A stretch of 5,572 bases of DNA from Burkholderiales bacterium (GTDB lineage: Bacteria > Pseudomonadota > Gammaproteobacteria > Burkholderiales > Burkholderiaceae_E), in contig CP070753.1 of assembly GCA_020348765.1 (NCBI GenBank), forward strand, positions 741,547 through 747,118, given 5' to 3'. The position numbers were made by a program, and so were the translations under genes. Below are positions 1-5,572 of this stretch, one piece after another (the stretch's first letter is position 1; every line of letters begins with the position of its first letter). The notes beneath the pieces are model-generated. The model saw only the letters and a list, made by a program, of their open reading frames with translations, searched no databases and had not been told where the DNA came from.

Positions 1-1
1 C

Positions 2-37
2 CTGCTCGAAGCGGCGATGTTCGACTCGGTGGTCTGA
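2..37 (+). CDS. C-terminal end of an unidentified upstream gene (partial)
   Basis: The frame starting at base 2 reads LLEAAMFDSVV and then TGA at 35-37. Third codon positions in this stretch are nearly all G or C, as in the certain genes of the window, while the other two forward frames here do not show this pattern; that is why I take it as the tail of a real gene. Eleven residues are too few to identify a family. It lies on the same strand about 114 nt before the molybdoenzyme start, so it could belong to the same operon, for instance as another subunit or a maturation chaperone, but nothing in the visible sequence shows this. Confidence 0.4.
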   Translation: MLEAAMFDSVV

Positions 38-140
38 TGGCCGAGGCGACGATCCGATGCGAACATGGTGGCGTCGAGCGGGTGGCCGCGGCCTGCCGCG
101 CTGCCAGCTGCGGGTTGCGGCCAGCCGGGACGCGAGAGCG

Positions 141-144
141 AGGA
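141..144 (+). promoter_or_regulatory. Ribosome binding site that decides the molybdoenzyme start
   Basis: AGGA, within a purine-rich GAGAGCGAGGA stretch, sits 7 nt before the ATG at 152. This is good Shine-Dalgarno spacing and favours that ATG over the in-frame ATG at 65, which has no comparable purine-rich site before it. Confidence 0.6.
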
Positions 145-151
145 TGATGCG

Positions 152-2809
152 ATGACGACTTCGGACGGCGCGAACCCGGCCAACGGCGCGCAGGCGGCGG
201 ACGGCGCGAACCCGGCCAACCGCGCGCAGGCGGCGGCCGGCGGGCGGTCCGCACCGCAAGCCGGTGCCAAGGCCGACGATCGCTGGATCCCGACGGTCTG
301 CCTGGGCTGCTACAACTGCTGCGGCATCCGCGTGCGCCGGGTCGGCGAGCGCGTGGTCGATGTCGTCGGGGACCCGGCATCGCCGAACTCGCGCGGGCAC
401 ATCTGCGCCAAGGGCAAGGCCCGGTTCTTCGACCTGTATCACCCGCACCGGGTCCTGCGCCCGCTGCGGCGGCGCAATCCCGAGAAAGGCATCGGCGTCG
501 ATCCGCAATGGCAGGAGATCGGTTGGGACGAGGCGCTCGATCTGGTCGCCGAACGGCTGCGCGCCACGCGCGAGCAGGACCCGCGAGGTCTGGTCATCGC
601 GCACTTCGACCTGCCGGCCTACGGCATCAGCAAGGCCTTCGGCGCCGCTTTCGGCACGCCCAACCTGCACTGGAACCGGGCCGACTACTGCGGTGCGGCG
701 CCGCACACGGCCAACCTGCTGATCAACGGATCGTTCAACGGCGAGCTCGACTTCGATCGCTGCAACTACATCGTGCTCTGGGGCACGCAACTGGGCCACC
801 TGGTCGAGACGATTCCGCTGCACGCGGCGCACCGGATCGCGGATGCGCGGGCCCGTGGCGCGCGCATGGTCGTGATCGACCCGTTCTGCACCAATGCGTC
901 GGCCAAGGCCGACGAGTGGGTGCCGCTGCGTCCCGGCACCGACGGCGCGCTGGCGCTGGCGATGCTCCGGGTCATGGTCGTCGAGCTCGGCACGATCGAC
1001 GAGCCGTTCCTGCGCCGATATACCAACGGCCCCTACCTGGTGCAGGACGACGGCCACTACCTGCGCGACGCGGCCAGCGGCAAGCCGCTGGTCTGGGACA
1101 CGGCTGCGGCCCGCGCCGTGCCCCATGACGCGGTCGAGCCGCAGCAGGCGGCGCTCGAGGGCGAGTACCCGGTCGGCGGCGGCATCGCGCGGCCGGCGTT
1201 CGAGGTGCTGCGCCGCCATCTGGCGCAGGTCTCGGTCGAGTCGATGGCCGAGATCACCACCGTGCCGGCCGCGACGATCCGGCGCCTGGCGCGCGAGTTC
1301 TGCGCGGCGGCATCGATCGGCAGCACGGTCGAGATCGACGGCCAGCGCCTGCCGCTGCGTCCAGCCGCGATCCACTTCAAGCGCGGATCGGGCGCGCACA
1401 AGGGCGGATTCCACACGATGCTCGCGATCCACCTGATCAACGTGATGGTGGGCAACATCGACGTGCCCGGCGGCCAGCGCGGCGTCAACCCGATCGGCCC
1501 GTACTGGAGCGTCGAGCAGGACGACGACGGCATGCTGATCCCGTCCGAGATCATCACCAAGTACAGCCGTCCGTACCCGCCCGCGCAGGCGAGAACGCCG
1601 ACGACCTTCGACTTGAAGGAACTGTTCCCGGCGGCGCTGTTCACCCGCGGGCTGTACCCGCTCGGCATCGCCGAGAGCGAGCGCTTCGGCATCCCGTACC
1701 GCGCCAGCATGCTGCTGCACGGGCGCACCAACCTGATGATGAACAGCCACAGCGCCGAGGCCATGGCCGCCGTGCTGCGCTCGATCCCGTTCCAGGTGTC
1801 TTTCGCGGACGCCATCGACGAGACGGTCGAGTTCGCCGACGTGGTGCTGCCGGACGCACACGACTACGAACGCTGGGACCTGTTTCCGGCCAACGACCCG
1901 TACGCATTCATCACGCCGGGCCCGGGCCAGTGGTTCTGGCTGATGCGCCAGCCGGTGCTGGAGCCGCCCGACGGCGTGCGTCCCTGGACCGAGGTCTATC
2001 TCGAGCTGGCCGAACGCATCGGCATCGCTGACCGCCTGTACGAGATCGGCAGCCAGATCTGGGGCATCGGCGAGGCCCACCGGCTCGAGCCTGGCGTGCG
2101 CCACTCGATGCGCGAGATCGCCGAGCGGCAGGCCCGGACCATCGTCGGCCCGGAATTCAGCACCGACGAGCTGCGCGAGACGGCCTGCCTGATCACGCGC
2201 GACAAGACGCTCGCCGAGGCCTTCCCGCGGCCGTTCCTCGAGGCGCGGATCCCGATCTACTTCGAGCACCTGATCGGCGCCGGCGAACAGGTCCGGGAAG
2301 TCGCGCAACGGCTGGGGCTCGAGCACTGGGACGTCACGCCGTATGCGCCGCTGCTCGGCTTCTTTGCCTGCGAGGCGCTCGCGCCCGATGGCGACTACGA
2401 CCTGTTCATCGTCAACTTCAAGCTGCCGTTCCAGACCTTTTCGATCAGCGCCGAGAACCCGTGGATCGACGAGATCTCGCGTGCCAACCCGTATGCCTAC
2501 CACGTGATGATCAATCGGCGCACGGCCGAGGCCAAGGGCCTGCGCGACGGCGACCCGGTGGTGGTCGAGTCCCGCCACGGCGCAGAGCGCGCGACGCTGC
2601 GGGTCACCGAGCTGATCCACCCGGAGTGCGTCGGCATCCCCGGAATGCTCGGGCACTGGGCGCAGCGCAAGACCGTGTCCTACCGCAACGGTCCCTCGTT
2701 CAACAACCTGCTGCCGCCACCGAGCGAGAATCGCATCGACGTCGTCACGGGCCAGGTCGACTCCTGCGTGCGCGTGCGCGTGCGCCGGCTCGAGGAGCGA
2801 GCGCGATGA
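152..2809 (+). CDS. Molybdopterin (bis-MGD) oxidoreductase catalytic subunit, DMSO reductase superfamily
   Basis: This is a large catalytic subunit of 885 residues (about 97 kDa). Residues 1-45 are Ala/Gly/Asn-rich, probably disordered, and include a tandem 12-residue repeat. The N-terminal [4Fe-4S] site follows as C50-x2-C53-x3-C57 and C85 in the ICAKGKA motif, with K87 in the usual electron-relay position; C56 is an extra neighbouring cysteine. C180 in ADYCGAAPH lies where the family places its Mo ligand, so a Cys-ligated enzyme is inferred. Typical cofactor-binding stretches are IDPFC (242-246), LRPGTDGAL (259-267), GNIDVPGG (434-441) and ADVVLPDAHDYERW (562-575). The dinucleotide-binding C-terminal domain begins near Y749 and ends with a VTGQVDS stretch. 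No twin-arginine signal is seen, so a cytoplasmic site is likely. I chose the start at 152 because of its ribosome binding site; an ATG at 65 would add 29 residues of unconvincing sequence. The FeS subunit gene overlaps its stop. The substrate is unassigned: a Pad-like phenylacetyl-CoA oxidoreductase is possible, and the Cys ligand position also recalls acetylene hydratase, but that enzyme needs no FeS partner. Confidence 0.93.
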   Translation: MTTSDGANPANGAQAADGANPANRAQAAAGGRSAPQAGAKADDRWIPTVCLGCYNCCGIRVRRVGERVVDVVGDPASPNSRGHICAKGKARFFDLYHPHRVLRPLRRRNPEKGIGVDPQWQEIGWDEALDLVAERLRATREQDPRGLVIAHFDLPAYGISKAFGAAFGTPNLHWNRADYCGAAPHTANLLINGSFNGELDFDRCNYIVLWGTQLGHLVETIPLHAAHRIADARARGARMVVIDPFCTNASAKADEWVPLRPGTDGALALAMLRVMVVELGTIDEPFLRRYTNGPYLVQDDGHYLRDAASGKPLVWDTAAARAVPHDAVEPQQAALEGEYPVGGGIARPAFEVLRRHLAQVSVESMAEITTVPAATIRRLAREFCAAASIGSTVEIDGQRLPLRPAAIHFKRGSGAHKGGFHTMLAIHLINVMVGNIDVPGGQRGVNPIGPYWSVEQDDDGMLIPSEIITKYSRPYPPAQARTPTTFDLKELFPAALFTRGLYPLGIAESERFGIPYRASMLLHGRTNLMMNSHSAEAMAAVLRSIPFQVSFADAIDETVEFADVVLPDAHDYERWDLFPANDPYAFITPGPGQWFWLMRQPVLEPPDGVRPWTEVYLELAERIGIADRLYEIGSQIWGIGEAHRLEPGVRHSMREIAERQARTIVGPEFSTDELRETACLITRDKTLAEAFPRPFLEARIPIYFEHLIGAGEQVREVAQRLGLEHWDVTPYAPLLGFFACEALAPDGDYDLFIVNFKLPFQTFSISAENPWIDEISRANPYAYHVMINRRTAEAKGLRDGDPVVVESRHGAERATLRVTELIHPECVGIPGMLGHWAQRKTVSYRNGPSFNNLLPPPSENRIDVVTGQVDSCVRVRVRRLEERAR
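164..235 (+). repeat. 36-bp tandem duplication within the molybdoenzyme N-terminus
   Basis: Two head-to-tail 36-bp units (164-199 and 200-235) differ at one base only (G at 185, C at 221). They encode DGANPANGAQAA followed by DGANPANRAQAA. The unit is a multiple of three and keeps the frame. Identity at synonymous positions points to a recent duplication, probably by slippage in a GC-rich tract, in a region outside the folded enzyme. Confidence 0.95.
2792..2797 (+). promoter_or_regulatory. Ribosome binding site of the FeS subunit gene
   Basis: GAGGAG, 8 nt before the ATG at 2806, lies inside the last codons of the catalytic subunit gene. Together with the ATGA overlap it supports coupled translation of the two subunits. 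Confidence 0.7.
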
Positions 2810-3405
2810 CCAGGCTGGCGATGGCGATCGATCTCGACCGGTGCAACGGCTGCAACGCCTGCGTGATCGCGTGCAAGGTCGAGCACAGCGCGCCGAACGG
2901 GATCCTGCTGACGACGATCCTCGAGAAGGAGGTCGGGCGCTACCCGCACGCGAACCGGCAGTTCTACCCGGTGCTGTGCAACCACTGCGAGGAGCCGCCG
3001 TGCGTGCCGGTTTGCCCGACCGTGGCCACCTACAAGCGGGCCGACGGCATCGTGATGATCGACGACGAGCGCTGCATCGGCTGCGGCGCGTGCATCGTGG
3101 CCTGCCCCTACGACCAGCGGTTCTACGTCGGCGACGACCGGACCTGCTTTCCGGACGGCGCGGGCGAATACGTCAACCCGCACGCGCACAAGGCGCCCCA
3201 GGGGGTGCCGGTCAAGTGCGACTTCTGCTTCCACCGGGTCGATGAAGGACGCGAGCCGGCCTGTGTCGAGGCCTGCCCGACCGAGGCACGGATCTTCGGG
3301 CCGCTGGACGCGGGTGACAAGCCGCTGAACGCGCTGATCAGCCGCAGGAACAGCTTCACGCTGCTGCCCGACAAGGGCACGTCGCCGAACGTGTACTACT
3401 TCTGA
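2806..3405 (+). CDS. Four-cluster [4Fe-4S] ferredoxin-type electron-transfer subunit (DmsB/PsrB/PadC-like)
   Basis: This 199-residue protein (about 22 kDa) carries electrons to or from the molybdenum subunit. Sixteen cysteines fall in four groups: C13-C16-C19-C23, C58-C61-C66-C70, C90-C93-C96-C100, and C138-C141-C153-C157. This is the standard arrangement for four [4Fe-4S] clusters in DmsB, PsrB and TtrB-type subunits, and none of the ligands is replaced. C114 is an extra cysteine outside the groups. The protein starts directly with the first ferredoxin domain (MTRLAMAIDLDRCNGC), with no signal peptide and no membrane segment, so it should stay in the cytoplasm with the catalytic subunit. Its ATG overlaps the stop of the catalytic gene by ATGA and has its own GAGGAG site. 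No NrfD- or DmsC-like membrane anchor follows: transcription runs into a short gap and a convergent gene. The family is clear; the specific complex is not. Confidence 0.94.
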   Translation: MTRLAMAIDLDRCNGCNACVIACKVEHSAPNGILLTTILEKEVGRYPHANRQFYPVLCNHCEEPPCVPVCPTVATYKRADGIVMIDDERCIGCGACIVACPYDQRFYVGDDRTCFPDGAGEYVNPHAHKAPQGVPVKCDFCFHRVDEGREPACVEACPTEARIFGPLDAGDKPLNALISRRNSFTLLPDKGTSPNVYYF

Positions 3406-3437
3406 CAGCGGCCGGCGCCCGGCTCGCCGTGGGCGCA

Positions 3438-3480
3438 GCGGCTCGGTTCGACCTCGGTTCGACCCGGGCCGCCGAGCCGC
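3438..3480. terminator. Possible hairpin between convergent genes
   Basis: GCGGCTCGG (3438-3446) and CCGAGCCGC (3472-3480) are perfect reverse complements, giving a 9-bp, very GC-rich stem around a 25-nt loop. It lies 32 nt after the FeS gene stop and 21 nt beyond the fadD stop, so it could end transcripts from both sides. No T-run follows on either strand and the loop is long, so it is not a canonical intrinsic terminator. Confidence 0.35.
3443..3464. repeat. 11-bp perfect tandem repeat
   Basis: TCGGTTCGACC occurs twice in a row (3443-3453 and 3454-3464) without a mismatch. It overlaps the left arm and the loop of the hairpin. It is noncoding, and its role is unknown. Confidence 0.9.
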
Positions 3481-3501
3481 ACTCGCGCGGCCGCGCCCGG
3501 C

Positions 3502-5217
3502 TCAGGCGGCCTTCTTCAGCGCCTCGTCGCGCAGCTCGCGACGCAGGATCTTGCCGACGTTGCTCTTTGGCAGCTCGGTGCGGAACTCGATGTACTTCGG
3601 CTTCTTGTAGCCGGTCAGCTGCTCGCGACAGAACTCGATGATGTCGCGGTCGGTCAGGTGCGGGTCCTTCTTGACCACGAACAGCTTGACCGCCTCGCCC
3701 GACCTGGCATCGGGCACGCCGATCGCCGCACACTCGAGCACGCCCGGGTGGTGAGCGACCACGCCCTCGATCTCGTTCGGGTAGACGTTGAACCCCGAGA
3801 CCAGGATCATGTCCTTCTTGCGGTCGACGATCCGGATGTAGCCGCGCTCGTCGATGATGCCGATGTCCCCGGTCTTCAAGAAGCCGTCCGGGTACATGAC
3901 GTTCGCGGTCTCTTGCGGCCGGTTCCAGTAGCCGGCCATCACCTGCGGGCCGCGGATGCAGATCTCGCCGGTGGCACCCGGCGGCAGGTCGTTGCCGTCG
4001 TCGTCACGAATCACGATGTCGGTCGAGGGCATCGGCAAACCGATCGTGCCGCTGAACGCGTCGGTGTCGGTCGGGTTGCAGGTGGCCGACGGCGAGGTCT
4101 CCGAAAGGCCGTAGCCCTCGCAGATCGGGCACCCGGTCACGCGCAGCCACTCGTCGGCCACCGCCTTCTGCACGGCCATGCCGCCGCCGTTCGAGACCCG
4201 CAGCCCCGAGAAATCGAGGCGGCGGAAGTCGTCGTCCTGCAGCAGCGCGTTGTAGAGCGTGTTGACCGCCGGGAACATGTTGATCCGATGTCGTCCGATG
4301 GCTCGCACGGTGGCCGGGATGTCGCGCGGGTTCGGGATCAGCACCACCAGTCCACCGGTACGCATGCCCAGCAGGCAGCAGACGGTCAGCGCGAAGATGT
4401 GATAGAGCGGCAGCGCACAGGCCGACACCAGCTGGTCGTCCTCGCCGACCGCACCCTTGGCCGGGTTCGCGAGCGCCGGCTGCATCCATGCCTCCGACTG
4501 CAGCACGTTGGCCACGACGTTGCGGTGCAGCAGCGTCGCGCCCTTGGACACGCCGGTCGTGCCGCCGGTGTACTGCAGGAACGCGACGTCGTCGCCGCGG
4601 ATCTCGACCGGGCGCAGCTGCAGGCGCATGCCCTGGTCCAGCACCTCGCCGAAACGCATCGCGTTCTGCAGCTCGAACTCGGGCACGGACTTCTTCAGGT
4701 GCCGGACCGCGAAATCGATGACCCGTCCGCGCACCGGGCCGAGCAGATCGCCGACCGAGGTCACGACGACATGGCGCACCTGGGTGTTGCCGACGACCTC
4801 GGCCAGCGTCGCGGCGAAGTTCTCCAGCACGACGATCGCCTCGGCGCCGGAATCGCGCAACTGGTGCTCGAGCTCGCGCGCCGTGTACAGCGGATTGACG
4901 TTGACCACCACGTAGCCGGCGCGCAGGATGCCGGCGATCGCCACGGGGTACTGCAGCAGGTTGGGCATCATGATGTCCACGAGCGCGCACGGCTGCAGGC
5001 CGCGCGACTGAAGCCAGGCCCCGAAGTTGCGCGACAGCTCGTCGACGGCCCTGAAGCTCAGCGTGCGCTCCATGCACTCGTAGGCCGGCCGCCGGGCATA
5101 GCGGCGAAACGCCTCCTCGATCAGGTGCACCAGCGACCCGTAGCGGGTCCAGTCGATGTCCGCCGGCACTGCGGCCGGATAGCTGGCGAGCCAGAACCGT
5201 TCCTGAATCGCGTTCAT
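3502..5217 (-). CDS. fadD: Long-chain-fatty-acid--CoA ligase (acyl-CoA synthetase)
   Basis: This 571-residue enzyme activates fatty acids with ATP and CoA through an acyl-adenylate, feeding beta-oxidation; in the family it acts in the cytoplasm or at the inner membrane face. The N-terminus (RFWLASYPAAVPADID, then YGSLV) is arranged like E. coli FadD, which has 561 residues. The adenylation motifs are intact: phosphate-binding YTGGTTGVSKGA (216-227), GYGLSETSP (368-376), KTGD (448-451), and the fatty acyl-CoA synthetase signature [20 protein letters not shown] (463-482). The C-terminal [11 protein letters not shown] (550-560) carries the catalytic lysine K556. The start at 5217 is supported by GAGGAG just upstream and by the FadD-like N-terminus. 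It follows a second fadD by 31 nt in the same orientation, probably in one operon, and is convergent with the molybdoenzyme pair. Chain-length preference cannot be read from the sequence; aryl or other carboxylates are possible substrates. Confidence 0.95.
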   Translation of the reverse strand: MNAIQERFWLASYPAAVPADIDWTRYGSLVHLIEEAFRRYARRPAYECMERTLSFRAVDELSRNFGAWLQSRGLQPCALVDIMMPNLLQYPVAIAGILRAGYVVVNVNPLYTARELEHQLRDSGAEAIVVLENFAATLAEVVGNTQVRHVVVTSVGDLLGPVRGRVIDFAVRHLKKSVPEFELQNAMRFGEVLDQGMRLQLRPVEIRGDDVAFLQYTGGTTGVSKGATLLHRNVVANVLQSEAWMQPALANPAKGAVGEDDQLVSACALPLYHIFALTVCCLLGMRTGGLVVLIPNPRDIPATVRAIGRHRINMFPAVNTLYNALLQDDDFRRLDFSGLRVSNGGGMAVQKAVADEWLRVTGCPICEGYGLSETSPSATCNPTDTDAFSGTIGLPMPSTDIVIRDDDGNDLPPGATGEICIRGPQVMAGYWNRPQETANVMYPDGFLKTGDIGIIDERGYIRIVDRKKDMILVSGFNVYPNEIEGVVAHHPGVLECAAIGVPDARSGEAVKLFVVKKDPHLTDRDIIEFCREQLTGYKKPKYIEFRTELPKSNVGKILRRELRDEALKKAA

Positions 5218-5221
5218 GTGT

Positions 5222-5227
5222 CTCCTC
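5222..5227 (-). promoter_or_regulatory. Ribosome binding site of fadD
   Basis: On the minus strand GAGGAG precedes the ATG at 5217 with a short spacer, ACAC. It lies in the 31-nt gap between the two fadD copies, which leaves little room for a separate promoter and fits cotranscription. Confidence 0.65.
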
Positions 5228-5248
5228 GAGCTTGCGGCCGCCGCGCGC

Positions 5249-5572
5249 TCAGGCCGCCTTCGGCAGGCTCTCGTCGCGCAACTGGCGGCGCAGGATCTTG
5301 CCGACGTTGGTCTTGGGCAACTCGTCGCGGAACTCGATGAAGCGCGGCTTCTTGTAGCCGGTCAGGTGCTCGGCGCAGAACCTGGACAGGTCCTGGTCGG
5401 TCAGCGCCGGATCCTTCCTGACCACGAACAGCTTGACCGCCTCGCCGGACTTCTCGTCGGGCACGCCGATGGCGCCCACCTCGGCGACGGCGGGGTGCTT
5501 GGCGACCACCTCCTCGACCTCGTTGGGGTACACGTTGAACCCCGAGACCAGGATCATGTCCTTCTTGCGGTC
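5249..5572 (-). CDS. fadD: Second long-chain-fatty-acid--CoA ligase, C-terminal part (cut by window edge)
   Basis: The reading frame is open from the window edge to the stop at 5249-5251 and gives the last 107 residues of a FadD paralogue. It begins in the [18 protein letters not shown] signature, so the methionine at 5557 is internal and not a start; the remainder lies beyond 5572. [11 protein letters not shown] near the end carries the catalytic lysine. Aligned by eye without gaps to the same part of the neighbouring fadD, 83 of 107 residues match (about 78%). Both end in KAA or PKAA before TGA. The two copies lie head to tail, with this one upstream, and are probably cotranscribed. The C-terminal domain looks intact; whether the rest is functional cannot be seen here. 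Confidence 0.92.
   Translation of the reverse strand, partial: DRKKDMILVSGFNVYPNEVEEVVAKHPAVAEVGAIGVPDEKSGEAVKLFVVRKDPALTDQDLSRFCAEHLTGYKKPRFIEFRDELPKTNVGKILRRQLRDESLPKAA

Larger units (their letters stand above)
3406..3501. other. Convergent intergenic region with repeats
   Basis: These 96 nt separate the 3' ends of the FeS subunit gene and fadD. Besides the hairpin and tandem repeat listed separately, the two edges carry a near direct repeat: 3408-3425 and 3487-3503 share GCGGCCG(G)CGCCCGGCTC with one base inserted or deleted. The second copy runs into the fadD stop codon. I see no open reading frame of interest and no promoter here. Confidence 0.6.

Noticed and set aside
65..151. N-terminal extension of the molybdoenzyme from the ATG at 65
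   Set aside because: No purine-rich ribosome site precedes it, the added 29 residues resemble no signal or domain, and the ATG at 152 has AGGA at 7 nt. It remains possible but is less likely.
65..151. Possible Tat or Sec signal peptide in that extension
   Set aside because: It has no twin-arginine motif and no charged start followed by a continuous hydrophobic stretch. It is Pro/Ala/Gly-rich and acidic near its end.
1057..1815. A 252-codon minus-strand frame inside the molybdoenzyme gene
   Set aside because: It is antisense to conserved cofactor-binding sequence and shows no recognisable domain; it is a GC-rich shadow frame.
2461..2805. In-frame upstream extension of the FeS subunit from an ATG at 2461
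   Set aside because: The extra residues are an Arg/Pro/Gly-rich out-of-frame reading of the catalytic gene. The ATG at 2806 has its own GAGGAG and begins directly at the first ferredoxin domain.
3658..5340. A 560-codon open frame on the + strand opposite fadD
   Set aside because: It is antisense to an unmistakable fadD. Its translation is His/Arg/Asp/Val-rich with no domain, as expected for a shadow frame in GC-rich DNA.
5249..5557. A stand-alone 102-residue gene starting at 5557
   Set aside because: The frame continues to the window edge with DRKKD, matching the FadD signature; the methionine is internal to a longer gene.
3502..5572. Functional fusion of the fadD tandem and the molybdoenzyme into one gene cluster
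   Set aside because: The two sets are convergent and cannot share a transcript. Proximity alone does not show a shared pathway.

Overview
The window reads as chromosomal DNA of a very GC-rich proteobacterium. A betaproteobacterium (Burkholderiales or Rhodocyclales type) is my best guess. The basis is the strong G/C preference at third codon positions, the FadD type, and a molybdenum oxidoreductase of the kind found in metabolically versatile respirers. This is inference; no rRNA or other taxonomic marker is present.

Layout. (1) Positions 2-37 are the last 11 codons and stop of an upstream + strand gene that I cannot identify. (2) A leader of about 114 nt follows, and then a tightly coupled + strand pair. 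The first gene (152-2809) encodes an 885-residue catalytic subunit of the DMSO reductase superfamily, with an N-terminal [4Fe-4S] site and a bis-MGD molybdenum cofactor. The second (2806-3405) encodes a 199-residue ferredoxin-like electron-transfer subunit with 16 cysteines placed for four [4Fe-4S] clusters. The two genes overlap by ATGA. (3) A 96-nt convergent intergenic region (3406-3501) holds a 9-bp inverted repeat and an 11-bp perfect tandem repeat. (4) On the - strand lies a full-length long-chain acyl-CoA synthetase, fadD (3502-5217). Directly upstream of it in the same orientation, 31 nt away, is the 3' end of a second, paralogous fadD, cut by the window edge (5249-5572).

How they work together. 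The + strand pair should form the core of a Mo/FeS oxidoreductase: substrate chemistry at molybdenum, then electrons through one cluster in the catalytic subunit and four in the small subunit. Neither protein has a visible Tat signal, so a cytoplasmic enzyme is most likely. No membrane anchor or quinone-reacting subunit is present here; it may lie upstream or be missing. The substrate cannot be told from sequence. A phenylacetyl-CoA:acceptor oxidoreductase (Pad)-like role is one hypothesis that fits the subunit sizes and the lack of a Tat signal. The fadD tandem activates fatty acids (or related carboxylates) to CoA thioesters. It is convergent with the Mo operon and so is transcribed separately; a metabolic link between the two is possible but unproven.

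The most noteworthy points are the unassigned Mo enzyme with a probable Cys molybdenum ligand, a near-perfect 36-bp tandem duplication in its disordered N-terminus, the start-site and mini-ORF arrangement before it, and the fadD tandem duplication. I see no mobile element, CRISPR array, tRNA or rRNA, and nothing I would call a clearly new system.
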